Assembly: GCF_003944755.1 (NCBI RefSeq) | Contig: NZ_RWGU01000049.1 | Location: forward strand, 344,671-384,971 | Length of the DNA: 40,301 nucleotides | Source: Rhodovulum robiginosum | GTDB lineage: Bacteria; Pseudomonadota; Alphaproteobacteria; Rhodobacterales; Rhodobacteraceae | Reading direction: 5' to 3' | In this document: positions 1-10,589 of the stretch, piece after piece | Numbering within the stretch: position 1 is the stretch's first letter | Layout: each line of letters begins with the position of its first letter | Position numbers and translations under genes: made by a program | The notes under the pieces: model-generated | The model's input: only the letters and a program-made list of their open reading frames with translations | What the model was told of the DNA's origin: nothing | Databases searched by the model: none

Positions 1-480
1 AAGAGCCTGCTGCCGAGGAAGCCGCCGCTGAAGAGCCTGCTGCCGAGGAAGCCGCCGCTGAAGAGCCTGCTGCCGAGGAAGCCGCCGCTGAAGAGCCTGC
101 TGCCGAGGAAGCCGCCGCTGAAGAGCCGGCCGCCGAGGAAGCCGCTGCTGAAGAGCCGGCCGCCGAGGAAGCCGCTGCCGAAGAGCCGGCCGCCGAGGAA
201 GCCGCTGCCGAAGAGCCTGCTGCCGAGGAAGCCGCTGCTGAAGCGCCGGCCGCCGAGGAAGCCGCCGCTGAAGAGCCTGCTGCCGAGGAAGCCGCCGCTG
301 AAGAGCCTGCTGCCGAGGAAGCCGCTGCCGAAGAGCCGGCCGCCGAGGAAGCCGCTGCCGAAGAGCCTGCTGCCGAGGAAGCCGCTGCCGAAGAGCCTGC
401 TGCCGAGGAAGCCGCCGCTGAAGAGCCTGCTGCCGAGGAAGCCGCCGCTGAAGAGCCGGCCGCGGAAGAGGCGACTGAAG
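1..480. repeat. 30-bp in-frame tandem repeat (at least 15 copies)
   Basis: The unit is 30 bases, encodes E-E-P-A-A-E-E-A-A-A and continues to the left edge of the window. Fifteen clear copies plus a degenerate sixteenth are visible. Copies differ mainly at third positions (CCT/CCG, GCT/GCC), with a few coding changes such as E to A near 244. The near-identity of neighbouring copies points to recent expansion by slippage or unequal recombination. The array keeps the reading frame of the cytochrome gene. Confidence 0.97.
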
Positions 481-899
481 AAGGCGCTGGCGATGAGGCC
501 GCCGATGCGGCTGCAGTCGTGCCCGTCGCGTTCAGCGGCGATCCCGCCGCTGGCGAGGCCGCCTTCCGCCAGTGCATCGCTTGCCATGTCGTCGTGGACG
601 AGGCCGGCGAGACGCTTGCGGGCCGCAACGCCCAGGTCGGGCCCAACCTCTATGGTATCGCGGGCCGTCAGGCCGGCCAGGTCGACGGCTTCAAGTATTC
701 CAGGTCGATGGAGGCCGCCGGCGAAGCCGGGCTGGAATGGACTGAAGACACGTTCGTCACCTACGTTCAGGACCCGACCGCCTATCTGCGCGACTATCTC
801 GATGATCCGCGCGCCCGCGGTGCGATGACCCACAGGGTCCGCAAGGAGGACGAGGCGTATGACGTCTACGCCTACCTTGCCAACCTGGCCGAAGAGTAA
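1..899 (+). CDS. c-type cytochrome with Glu/Ala/Pro repeat arm (5' truncated)
   Basis: Codons run from base 3 to a TAA at 897-899, so the start and any signal or anchor lie outside the window. About 155 residues are a ten-residue repeat (E-E-P-A-A-E-E-A-A-A). They are followed by a class I cytochrome c domain of about 120 residues. This has a CIACH heme-binding motif, a GPNLYGIAGR segment typical of the c2/c550 group, and a Met in GAMTHRV at the place of the sixth heme ligand. The C-terminal domain resembles Paracoccus c550, a periplasmic electron shuttle. A long extended linker before the domain recalls tethered cytochromes such as Rhodobacter c-y, so a membrane-anchored electron carrier is inferred. 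The partner oxidase or reductase cannot be told from the context. A strong terminator follows at 942. Confidence 0.85.
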   Translation, partial: EPAAEEAAAEEPAAEEAAAEEPAAEEAAAEEPAAEEAAAEEPAAEEAAAEEPAAEEAAAEEPAAEEAAAEEPAAEEAAAEAPAAEEAAAEEPAAEEAAAEEPAAEEAAAEEPAAEEAAAEEPAAEEAAAEEPAAEEAAAEEPAAEEAAAEEPAAEEATEEGAGDEAADAAAVVPVAFSGDPAAGEAAFRQCIACHVVVDEAGETLAGRNAQVGPNLYGIAGRQAGQVDGFKYSRSMEAAGEAGLEWTEDTFVTYVQDPTAYLRDYLDDPRARGAMTHRVRKEDEAYDVYAYLANLAEE

Positions 900-941
900 G
901 CGACGATGCCGCGGCCAACCAGCCGCGCACGATAACACACG

Positions 942-973
942 CACCCGCCGGGCAACCGCCCGGCGGGTGTTTG
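942..973 (+). terminator. intrinsic terminator of the cytochrome c gene
   Basis: Perfect 12-bp stem (942-953 with 958-969), AACC loop and a short T-run (TTT) right after. It begins 42 bases beyond the cytochrome stop codon. Confidence 0.85.
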
Positions 974-1208
974 CATGTCTCGGCGGCGTTTCAGCCACGC
1001 AAGCGCGACGGGGGCAGGTCCGCCTTTGGGAAACGCGACGCTGCGGACGGCCAGCCATTCTGCGAAGTTCCGGGTCTAGGCCGCCGCCACGCAGGTGTCG
1101 GGCAGGAAGCCGGGGCCTGCGCCGCAATCCTTGCGCGTCGGCGGAGCCGGATTGGCCCGAAGGGGGCAATGCCACCTGCCTTTTTGCAGGGACGGCGCAA
1201 GCTCGCGC

Positions 1209-1250
1209 TTGAACAGCGCGCCGTTCGATCCAATTATATTCAATTGAACG
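1209..1250 (+). promoter_or_regulatory. probable trxC promoter and palindrome
   Basis: An AT-rich island in GC-rich DNA just upstream of trxC. A TTGAAC hexamer at 1209 is followed 17-20 bases later by an ATTATATT tract (-10-like). A perfect 10-bp palindrome TTCAATTGAA lies at 1239-1248, inside a wider CGTTC...GAACG inverted repeat (1222-1250). The palindrome overlaps the expected transcription start, so it is a candidate operator. The regulator is unknown. Confidence 0.4.
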
Positions 1251-1270
1251 AATGTAAAGGAGGCGGGGCG

Positions 1271-1717
1271 ATGAGCGACTCCCTCAAACTCGTCTGCCAC
1301 GAGTGTGGCGGCACAAACCGGGTGCCGATAGCCAAGCTGGGCGCGGTGCCGAAATGCGGTACCTGCGGCGCGAAACTGGCCGACGGCAAGGTGCGCGATA
1401 TCGACTTTCGCACCATGGAAAAAAGCGCCAGAACCGACGATCTGCCGCTGCTGGTCGATTTCTGGGCCGCTTGGTGCGGGCCCTGCCGGATGATGGCGCC
1501 GCAAATCGCGCAGGCCGCCCAGGCGCTTGCCCCGAACGCGCGGCTGGTCAAGGTCGATACCCAGGCCAACCCCGACGCCACCGTGCGCTTCAACATCCGC
1601 GGCATTCCGATGCTGATCCTGTTCCAGGGCGGGCGCGAAGTGGCCCGTCTGACGGGGGCGCGGCCCGCCGCGGATATCGAGGCATTCGTGCGCCGGAACG
1701 CCAAGCTGCCCGCTTGA
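1271..1717 (+). CDS. trxC: thioredoxin 2 (TrxC), zinc-finger thioredoxin
   Basis: A cytoplasmic protein disulfide reductase of 148 residues. The ATG follows a strong AAAGGAGG site at 1256-1263. The N-terminus carries two Cys pairs (CHEC near residue 10 and CGTC near 34), which in the TrxC family bind zinc. The thioredoxin fold follows, with the active site WCGPC and the cis-Pro segment RGIPMLILF. Length and layout match E. coli TrxC (139 aa). TrxC proteins reduce ribonucleotide reductase and oxidised proteins and are often induced by peroxide. The palindromic, AT-rich upstream region is compatible with stress control but does not prove it. The gene appears to be transcribed alone; tRNA-Ala follows 35 bases later. 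Confidence 0.95.
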   Translation: MSDSLKLVCHECGGTNRVPIAKLGAVPKCGTCGAKLADGKVRDIDFRTMEKSARTDDLPLLVDFWAAWCGPCRMMAPQIAQAAQALAPNARLVKVDTQANPDATVRFNIRGIPMLILFQGGREVARLTGARPAADIEAFVRRNAKLPA

Positions 1718-1752
1718 CATCGCCAGCCGCTTGGGCCAAATCAGCGCGCACC

Positions 1753-1828
<76 letters not shown>

Positions 1829-1925
1829 GATTTCCCAGGCATGTTTTGTGACGTCGGGCTGCGTGCGGCGCGGCGCAAGGGCGGGGTGCCATGACAAGTA
1901 TCTTTCTGGCAACGGGGCCCGTCCG

Positions 1926-3113
1926 ATGACCCCTGCCGCCCGCATCGCTGCCGCGGCCGAGCTGCTGGACGCCATTCTCGCCGGCGCCCCGGCCGAGCAG
2001 ATCCTGACCCGCTGGGCGCGCGCGAGCCGCTTTGCCGGCTCGAAAGACCGGCTGGCAGTGCGCGACCTGGTATTCGAAGCGCTTCGGCGGCGGCGCTCCT
2101 GTGCCGCGCTCGGCGGGACCGAGACCGGGCGGGGGCTGATGCTGGGGCTGGTCCGGGCCCGGGGCGAGGACCCGGACACGCTCTTCACAGGCTCCGGCCA
2201 CGCGCCGGCGCCCCTGACCGGGGCTGAGCGCGCCGTGGCCGCCGGTGATCTGCCCGAAGAGGTCGCCCTCGACGTCCCCGATTGGCTGGCACCGCGCCTG
2301 CGCGCCAGCCTGGGCGCGGATTTCGCCGCCGTCATGGCGCTCTTGCGCGACCGGGCGCCGGTCTTTGTCCGGGTCAACCTGGCCAAGGCCGACCGCGCCG
2401 CCGCCCAGGCCGCCCTGGCGGAGGACGGCATCGCCGCGCGGCCCCATCCGCTGTCGCCCACGGCGCTTGAGTTGACCGAAAACGCACGCAAACTGCACCT
2501 CGGCCGCGCCTATCGCGACGGCCTGGTCGAGGTGCAGGACGCCGCCTCGCAGGCGGTCTGCGATCACCTGCCTGTGCCCGCGGCCGGCACGGCGCTGGAT
2601 TATTGCGCGGGCGGCGGCGGCAAGGCGTTGGCCCTTGCCGCACGGCCGGGCGTGCGGGTTTTCGCCCACGACGCCGAGGCGCAGCGGATGCGCGACCTGC
2701 CCGCGCGCGCGGGCAGGTCGGGCGTGCGGATCGACTGCCTTGCGCCCGGCGCGGCGGGGCAGGCGGCGCCCTATGACCTGGTGTTGTGCGATGCGCCCTG
2801 TTCGGGCAGCGGCGCGTGGCGGCGCAGCCCCGATGGCAAATGGCGGCTGACCGAGGCGCGGCTGGCCGAATTGGTGCGGATACAGGCCACCATCCTCGAC
2901 GCGGCGGCGCCGCTGGTGGCGCCCGGGGGCGTGCTGGCCTACGCCACATGTTCGCTGCTCGACGAGGAGAACGCCGCGCAGGCCACCCGCTTTTGCGCCC
3001 GCAGCGCGGGCTGGCAATGCCGCGCCGAGCATCGGTTCACGCCGCTCGACGGCGGCGACGGGTTTTACCTGGCGCTTCTTGAGCGCAGCGGGACCGGCTT
3101 AACACGCGCTTAA
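1926..3113 (+). CDS. RsmB/NOP-family RNA (cytosine-C5)-methyltransferase
   Basis: A SAM-dependent m5C methyltransferase of 395 residues, probably acting on 16S rRNA. The N-terminal region is helical and NusB/RsmB-like. The Rossmann core has motif I in [15 protein letters not shown], motif [12 protein letters not shown] with Cys292, and motif VI YATCSL with Cys342. In this family one Cys attacks C6 of the base and the other helps release the product, so both key residues are present. ATG 1926 is chosen because the family-like sequence begins there; an in-frame GTG at 1848 would add 26 unlikely residues. The stop codon TAA lies inside a CtrA-type box serving the next gene. The exact target (C967 as for RsmB, or another site) cannot be read from the sequence. 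Confidence 0.88.
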   Translation: MTPAARIAAAAELLDAILAGAPAEQILTRWARASRFAGSKDRLAVRDLVFEALRRRRSCAALGGTETGRGLMLGLVRARGEDPDTLFTGSGHAPAPLTGAERAVAAGDLPEEVALDVPDWLAPRLRASLGADFAAVMALLRDRAPVFVRVNLAKADRAAAQAALAEDGIAARPHPLSPTALELTENARKLHLGRAYRDGLVEVQDAASQAVCDHLPVPAAGTALDYCAGGGGKALALAARPGVRVFAHDAEAQRMRDLPARAGRSGVRIDCLAPGAAGQAAPYDLVLCDAPCSGSGAWRRSPDGKWRLTEARLAELVRIQATILDAAAPLVAPGGVLAYATCSLLDEENAAQATRFCARSAGWQCRAEHRFTPLDGGDGFYLALLERSGTGLTRA

Positions 3114-3114
3114 C
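3099..3114 (+). promoter_or_regulatory. CtrA-type box upstream of cckA
   Basis: TTAA-CACGCGC-TTAAC is an exact match to the alphaproteobacterial CtrA consensus TTAA-N7-TTAAC. It lies 50 bases before the chosen cckA start and spans the TAA stop of the methyltransferase gene. Confidence 0.65.
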
Positions 3115-3164
3115 CAAATTCCGCCGAGAGTGGTCGCAGGGGCGAATCGCGAACGGAGGTGCGC

Positions 3165-5474
3165 GTGCCGCGGCTGATCGGGATCGAGACACCGCTGACG
3201 CGGCTGGCGGCGCTGGAGGCGCCGCGCGCCGGGCTGGTGCTGGCGCTGGGGCTGGTGTTTGTGCTGGCCGCGCTGCTGGCCGGGGGCTGGCCGGTGCGGG
3301 CGGGGCTGCTGGGGGCCGGGGCCACGCTGTGTGCGCTGGCCGCGCTCTTGCGGCTTCTGGCCGACACGCGCGGTGCGCGGCGGGCCGGGCGGCTGCGGGC
3401 CGCGGCCGCGGCGCTGGCCGAGCGTCAGCCGGCCCCGGGCTTTGCCACCGATGCGGACGGGGCGCTCGTCTATGCCACGCCCTCGGCCGAGGCGCGGTTC
3501 GGCGTCGGCGGCGACGGCACACTGGTGCGCGCCCTGGGCGAACTTTTCGCCAACCCCGCCGCGGTGATCTACCGGCTTCAGGCCAGGGCCGCGGCGGAAG
3601 GCGCCGCCAGCGAAGAGGTCGTCACCCGCCGCGGCTTTGTCAAGATCGCCGTGCATCGATTTGGCTGCGATGGGTTTTTCTGGGTTCTGGACGAACGGGA
3701 AGAGCGCCCGGGCACCACCCGCGGGGCGTCCGGGCTGGGCCTGCCGGTGCTGACCGCGGGCCAAAGCGGCACGATCCTTTACCTGAACGACGCGGCCCGC
3801 GCGTTGTTGGGCGGACAGCCTCGCCGGCTCGACCAGGTCTTTCCGCGCGGCCTGCCGCGGCCGGGCGCGTTGGCGCGGATCGCAGGCGACAACGGCCCGG
3901 TCTCGGTGCGGTTTCTCGAAATTGCCGGGCGGCACGGGCGGCGCGAGATCTATCTCTGGCCGCAGGAGGCGCTGGCCGAAATGGCCGGGCCCGACCTTTT
4001 CGAGTCACTGCCGGTGGCTCTTTTGAAACTCACGCCCGAGGGCGAGGTGCAGTTGATCAACCACCAGGCGCGGGCGCTTTTGGGCGTGTCGGGCGAGGCG
4101 ACGGTCGATTTCTGTGCCCGGATCGAGGGGCCGGGACGGCCGGTGCGCGACTGGTTGGCCGACACCGCCCAGGGCCGCGCGGCGCATCGCGCCGAGGTGG
4201 TGCGGGTGCTGCGCGAGGACCGCGACCTCTTCGTCCAGGTCACGCTGGAGCGGATCGATGCGCCCGGCGCGCCCGAGCTATTGGCGGTGCTGCACGATGC
4301 CACCGAATTCAAGACCCTCGAGGCGCAGTTCGTGCAAAGCCAGAAGATGCAGGCGATCGGGCAACTCGCCGGCGGGATCGCGCATGATTTCAACAATCTT
4401 TTGACAGCAATTTCAGGTCATTGCGAGCTGTTGTTGCTGCGCCATGATGAGGGCGACCCGGATTTCGGCGATCTCGTGCAGATCAGCCAGAACGCCAACC
4501 GCGCGGCCAGCCTGGTGGGCCAGTTGCTGGCGTTTTCGCGCAAGCAGACGCTGCGGCCCGAGATCGTCGATCTGCGCAACACGCTGACCGACCTGACCCA
4601 CCTGCTGAACCGCCTGGTGGGCGAGACCGTGCGCCTCAGCCTCGTGCATGACCCCGATCTGCCGCCGATCCGCGCCGACAAGCGCCAGCTCGAACAGGTG
4701 ATCCTCAACCTCGTGGTCAACGCCCGCGACGCGATGCCCGCCGGCGGCCAGGTGCGGATCGAGACGGTGCGCCACCGGCTGGGCGAGGATCTGCACCGCG
4801 ACCGGGCGGTGGTGCCGGCGGGCGACTTCGTGCTGGTGCGGGTCGTGGACGAAGGCGTGGGCATCCCGCGCGACAAGCTGGCCAAGGTGTTCGAGCCGTT
4901 TTATTCGACCAAGCGGCCGGGCGAGGGCACCGGGCTGGGGTTGTCGACCGCCTATGGCATCGTCAAGCAGAGCGGCGGCTTTATCTTCGTCGACAGCGCG
5001 GTGGGGGCGGGCACCTGTTTCACGCTCTATTTCCCGGCCTCCGACAGGGCCGCGGAGGCGCCCGCCCCGCCGGCCGAGCGCCCGGCCGATCCCGCTGCCG
5101 CCCGGCCTTGCGCCGGGGTCGTCCTGCTGGTCGAGGACGAGACGCCGGTGCGGGCCTTCGCGGCGCGGGCGCTGCGGATGCGCGGGCTGACCGTGCTCGA
5201 GGCCGACAGCGCGGAACGGGCGCTCGAGCTGCTGGCCGACCCGGCGGTCGAGGTCGATGTCTTCGTCACCGACGTGGTCATGCCGGGCAGGGACGGGCCG
5301 AGCTGGGTGCGCGAGGCCCTGGCCGACCGCCCCGACACCCGCGTGATCTTCGTCTCGGGCTACGCCGAGGCCCCGCCGGCCATGCCGGGCGGGGACATTC
5401 CGCATGCGCTGTTCCTGCCCAAGCCGTTTTCCTTGCGCGAACTCACCGAAACGGTGCAGCGGCAGATCCACTAG
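3165..5474 (+). CDS. cckA: cell-cycle hybrid histidine kinase CckA
   Basis: An inner-membrane hybrid kinase of 769 residues. It has two membrane helices within the first ~65 residues, a PAS-like sensing region, a HisKA domain with GGIAHDFNN (phospho-acceptor His407), an HATPase_c domain with VVNARDAMP and [11 protein letters not shown], and a C-terminal receiver domain with LLVEDE and Asp703 in TDVVMPG. The GIAHDFNN box and layout are typical of CckA, which through ChpT controls phosphorylation of CtrA. CtrA governs motility, gene-transfer agents and quorum-linked traits in Rhodobacterales. GTG 3165 sits five bases after a GGAGG at 3155-3159; an upstream GTG at 3159 would overlap that site. 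An exact CtrA box lies upstream. Position directly before recA is common in Rhodobacterales. Confidence 0.93.
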   Translation: MPRLIGIETPLTRLAALEAPRAGLVLALGLVFVLAALLAGGWPVRAGLLGAGATLCALAALLRLLADTRGARRAGRLRAAAAALAERQPAPGFATDADGALVYATPSAEARFGVGGDGTLVRALGELFANPAAVIYRLQARAAAEGAASEEVVTRRGFVKIAVHRFGCDGFFWVLDEREERPGTTRGASGLGLPVLTAGQSGTILYLNDAARALLGGQPRRLDQVFPRGLPRPGALARIAGDNGPVSVRFLEIAGRHGRREIYLWPQEALAEMAGPDLFESLPVALLKLTPEGEVQLINHQARALLGVSGEATVDFCARIEGPGRPVRDWLADTAQGRAAHRAEVVRVLREDRDLFVQVTLERIDAPGAPELLAVLHDATEFKTLEAQFVQSQKMQAIGQLAGGIAHDFNNLLTAISGHCELLLLRHDEGDPDFGDLVQISQNANRAASLVGQLLAFSRKQTLRPEIVDLRNTLTDLTHLLNRLVGETVRLSLVHDPDLPPIRADKRQLEQVILNLVVNARDAMPAGGQVRIETVRHRLGEDLHRDRAVVPAGDFVLVRVVDEGVGIPRDKLAKVFEPFYSTKRPGEGTGLGLSTAYGIVKQSGGFIFVDSAVGAGTCFTLYFPASDRAAEAPAPPAERPADPAAARPCAGVVLLVEDETPVRAFAARALRMRGLTVLEADSAERALELLADPAVEVDVFVTDVVMPGRDGPSWVREALADRPDTRVIFVSGYAEAPPAMPGGDIPHALFLPKPFSLRELTETVQRQIH

Positions 5475-5484
5475 CCGGGCGGCG

Positions 5485-5500
5485 CTAACCGGGCGTTAAC
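5485..5500 (+). promoter_or_regulatory. CtrA-like site between cckA and recA
   Basis: CTAA-CCGGGCG-TTAAC differs by one base from TTAA-N7-TTAAC and continues as TTAACCAT, a common form of the strong CtrA half-site. It lies 11 bases after the cckA stop and about 35-50 bases upstream of the recA -35 element. Confidence 0.4.
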
Positions 5501-5532
5501 CATGATCTGCAAGGCTCACGATGAGAAAACCG

Positions 5533-5561
5533 TTGATCTGTTCTTGGTTTGCCCCCATAAA
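5533..5561 (+). promoter_or_regulatory. recA promoter
   Basis: TTGATC (5533-5538) and CATAAA (5556-5561) are spaced by 17 bases, a sigma-70-like pair. The predicted start near 5568 falls on the SOS box, the arrangement expected for LexA repression. Confidence 0.6.
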
Positions 5562-5566
5562 AAGGG

Positions 5567-5581
5567 GAACTTAACGTGAAC
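5567..5581 (+). promoter_or_regulatory. LexA (SOS) box of recA
   Basis: GAAC-TTAACGT-GAAC is an exact match to the alphaproteobacterial SOS box, the reverse complement of GTTC-N7-GTTC. It overlaps the predicted transcription start of recA and lies 50 bases before the start codon. Confidence 0.85.
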
Positions 5582-5631
5582 AAGAGCAGTCATTGCCGCC
5601 ACGTGGCGGTTGTGGAATAAGGATGCGACAC

Positions 5632-6705
5632 ATGGCGACGGCGAACCTTCTGGACATGGCGGACAAGCGCAACAGCGACAAGCAGAAAGCTCTCGATTCC
5701 GCGCTTGCGCAGATCGAGCGGCAATTCGGCAAGGGCTCGATCATGAAGCTCGGCCGGGACAACCCGGTGACCGAGATCGAGTCGACGTCGACGGGGTCGC
5801 TTGGCCTCGATATCGCGCTCGGCATCGGCGGCCTGCCGAAGGGCCGGATCGTCGAGATCTACGGGCCTGAAAGCTCGGGCAAGACCACGCTCACCCTGCA
5901 TTGCATCGCCGAAGAGCAGAAAAAGGGCGGCGTCTGCGCCTTCGTCGATGCCGAGCACGCGCTCGACCCGCTCTATGCCCGCAAGCTGGGCGTCGATCTC
6001 GACGAATTGCTGATCAGCCAGCCCGATACCGGCGAACAGGCGCTGGAGATCACCGACACGCTGGTGCGGTCGGGCGCGGTCAGCATGGTGGTGGTCGATT
6101 CGGTGGCCGCGCTGACCCCGCGTTCCGAGCTTGAGGGCGACATGGGCGACAGCTCGGTCGGCGTGCATGCCCGGCTGATGAGCCAGGCGATGCGCAAGCT
6201 GACCAGCTCCATCGCGCGGTCGAAATGCATGGTGATCTTCATCAACCAGATCCGCATGAAGATCGGCGTGATGTTCGGCAGCCCGGAGACCACGACCGGC
6301 GGCAATGCGCTGAAATTCTATTCCTCGGTGCGGTTGGACATTCGCCGCATCGGCGCGATCAAGGACCGCGACGAGGTGGTCGGCAACGCCACCCGCGTGA
6401 AGGTGGTCAAGAACAAGGTCGCCCCGCCGTTCAAGCAGGTGGAATTCGACATCATGTATGGCGAAGGCATCTCCAAGACCGGCGAATTGCTGGACCTGGG
6501 CGTGAAGGCCGGCGTTGTCGAGAAATCCGGCGCCTGGTTTTCGTATGGCGACGAGCGGATCGGGCAGGGCCGCGAGAACTCCAAGGCGTTCCTGAAGGAT
6601 CACCCCGAGGTTGCGCTGGAGATCGAGGACAAGATCCGCGCCGCCCACGGGCTGGATTTTCACATGGATGCCGAGGGCGGCGAAGAGGACGTGATGGAAA
6701 GCTAG
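5632..6705 (+). CDS. recA: recombinase RecA
   Basis: A DNA-dependent ATPase of 357 residues that forms filaments on single-stranded DNA, pairs homologous strands and triggers LexA self-cleavage. Visible family features include the N-terminal segment [15 protein letters not shown], Walker [11 protein letters not shown], Walker [10 protein letters not shown], loop L1 [15 protein letters not shown], loop L2 [13 protein letters not shown] and an acidic tail ([10 protein letters not shown]). ATG 5632 is preferred because it lies about nine bases after an AAGGA site; ATG 5623 abuts that site. It is transcribed from its own LexA-controlled promoter and ends at a strong terminator at 6765. Confidence 0.98.
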   Translation: MATANLLDMADKRNSDKQKALDSALAQIERQFGKGSIMKLGRDNPVTEIESTSTGSLGLDIALGIGGLPKGRIVEIYGPESSGKTTLTLHCIAEEQKKGGVCAFVDAEHALDPLYARKLGVDLDELLISQPDTGEQALEITDTLVRSGAVSMVVVDSVAALTPRSELEGDMGDSSVGVHARLMSQAMRKLTSSIARSKCMVIFINQIRMKIGVMFGSPETTTGGNALKFYSSVRLDIRRIGAIKDRDEVVGNATRVKVVKNKVAPPFKQVEFDIMYGEGISKTGELLDLGVKAGVVEKSGAWFSYGDERIGQGRENSKAFLKDHPEVALEIEDKIRAAHGLDFHMDAEGGEEDVMES

Positions 6706-6764
6706 CCGCGCGCGGCGCGTCCGGCCGGGGCCGGAGGCGCTGTAGGGTGCGGCACGCATCGGGA

Positions 6765-6799
6765 AAGCGCCGGGTGGGAAACCGCCCGGCGCTTCGTTT
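6765..6799 (+). terminator. recA intrinsic terminator
   Basis: A 13-bp GC-rich stem with one G-T wobble (6765-6777 with 6782-6794), closed by a GAAA tetraloop and followed by CGTTT. It separates recA from alaS. Confidence 0.85.
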
Positions 6800-6870
6800 A
6801 TGGACACCGACTGGTCGTGGATATACATCGGACGGCAAACCGGAAATCTGCCGCGAAAGGCCGACCCCCC

Positions 6871-9528
<2,658 letters not shown>

Positions 9529-9531
9529 GCG

Positions 9532-9816
9532 ATGGGCGCTTTGTGGATTGCGAATGTACATGTGACCGACGAGGCGGCGTACAAGAAATACGCCGCGCTT
9601 GCGACCGAGGCGATCGCCGCTCATGGCGGCGTGTTCCTCGCGCGCGGGGGGCGCTACGTCCAGCTTGAGGGGCGGGACCGGGCGCGCAACGTCGTGGCGC
9701 GGTTTCCCAGCCTGGAGGCGGCACAGGCCTGCTATAACTCGCCCACCTACCAGGAGGCGCTGAGCCATGCCCGCGGCGCCGCCGAGCGCGACCTGGTGAT
9801 TGTCGAAGAGGCCTGA
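9532..9816 (+). CDS. DUF1330 family small protein
   Basis: A 94-residue cytoplasmic protein with the typical DUF1330 pattern: WIANVHVTDEAAYKKY at the start, a central HGGVFLARGG strand-turn, VVARFPSLEAAQACYNSPTYQ, and the end AAERDLVIVEE. The family adopts a ferredoxin-like alpha/beta dimeric barrel. No enzyme activity is established for most members. It begins three bases after the alaS stop and is probably co-transcribed with it, though a functional tie is not evident. It converges with the next gene, their stops six bases apart. Confidence 0.88.
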   Translation: MGALWIANVHVTDEAAYKKYAALATEAIAAHGGVFLARGGRYVQLEGRDRARNVVARFPSLEAAQACYNSPTYQEALSHARGAAERDLVIVEEA

Positions 9817-9822
9817 GCGCAG

Positions 9823-10500
9823 CTATTCCGACGGGATGCGCAGCGTGTCGGTGCCCTCGATCAGCTTTTCCACGAAGGCACATCCGTTGTCCGGCGCGCT
9901 GAAGTGCAGCCACGCGGCCTGGGCGAAATAGCCCGGCGCGGACAGCACGGTGAACTCGTTCAGCCCCATCGGGTCGACCGGCAAGCGCACCTTGTGACCG
10001 TCAAGAACCCGTGCCCGGTCCTCGGGCGACAGGCCGTCGATCTGAAGCGCATAGGCGATGTATTCGTGATCGGCGTAGCACGGCACGCCCGTGCACTCGG
10101 TCTGGTCCAGGAAGGCGTGCGCCAGTTCATGCGTGATCAGGCTGTCAAAGAGCGCCGCCGGGGCGATCCGGGCCCAGATGCTGTCGTGCTTGAGGCTGCG
10201 GCTCAGCGCATCCGGACCGCTGACAGAGATGCTGTCGTCGCGGCAATCGTAATACGCAAGGCAGGCTTCATCCAAATGTTGCGTTTCATCGACGACGCGG
10301 ATCACCAGCGGGCGTGATTGATCAAGATGGCAGGCGGCGAGCCGCGGGCGGGCGCGGGCCACGGCGTCGCAGGCCGCGGCCATGATGGCGGGCCGCTCGG
10401 CCTCGACCGTGATGCGCGGGTCGCCGGAGCAGGGCAGCGCCCCGGCCACGGCGCATCCGCAGGCCAACAGCCAGAAGCTGGCAGCGATGACAGCCCGCAT
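9823..10500 (-). CDS. exported hypothetical protein with HExxH motif
   Basis: A 225-residue protein I do not recognise by name. The N-terminus is a cleavable signal peptide, hydrophobic to about residue 19 (VIAASFWLLACGCAVAGA). The Cys residues near the signal end do not form a clear lipobox. The mature part has several Cys (for example CLAYYDC and CTGVPC), suggesting disulfides in the periplasm. The central HELAHAFLDQT has the HExxH zinc-metalloprotease signature; a third zinc ligand could be the Glu in YADHEYIAYAL. A peptidase-like fold is inferred, and an inactive relative is possible. It lies downstream of typA on the same strand, separated by 89 bases. Confidence 0.75.
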   Translation of the reverse strand: MRAVIAASFWLLACGCAVAGALPCSGDPRITVEAERPAIMAAACDAVARARPRLAACHLDQSRPLVIRVVDETQHLDEACLAYYDCRDDSISVSGPDALSRSLKHDSIWARIAPAALFDSLITHELAHAFLDQTECTGVPCYADHEYIAYALQIDGLSPEDRARVLDGHKVRLPVDPMGLNEFTVLSAPGYFAQAAWLHFSAPDNGCAFVEKLIEGTDTLRIPSE

Positions 10501-10589
10501 GTCCTCCCCCCTGCTGGCCCGACGGTCAGCCTAGGCGCAGGGGGGCGGAGCTGTCCAGCCCGAGCCGCGTGCGGCCGCGGGCGGCAATG

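Larger units (their letters stand above)
900..1270. other. 371-base intergenic region
   Basis: Holds the cytochrome terminator at its left end and the AT-rich trxC promoter region at its right end. Between about 975 and 1200 there are only short open frames without a good ribosome site or recognisable product. I see no gene there. Confidence 0.6.

Noticed and set aside
1-480. CRISPR array
   Set aside because: Units are contiguous and in frame without unique spacers; this is a coding tandem repeat.
974-1250. Possible small gene or gene remnant before trxC
   Set aside because: Frames on either strand lack a ribosome site or recognisable sequence; the minus-strand one runs through trxC.
6801-6827. 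alaS promoter from TGGACA and TATACA
   Set aside because: The spacer is only 15 bases, so it is mentioned under alaS but not called as a separate feature.
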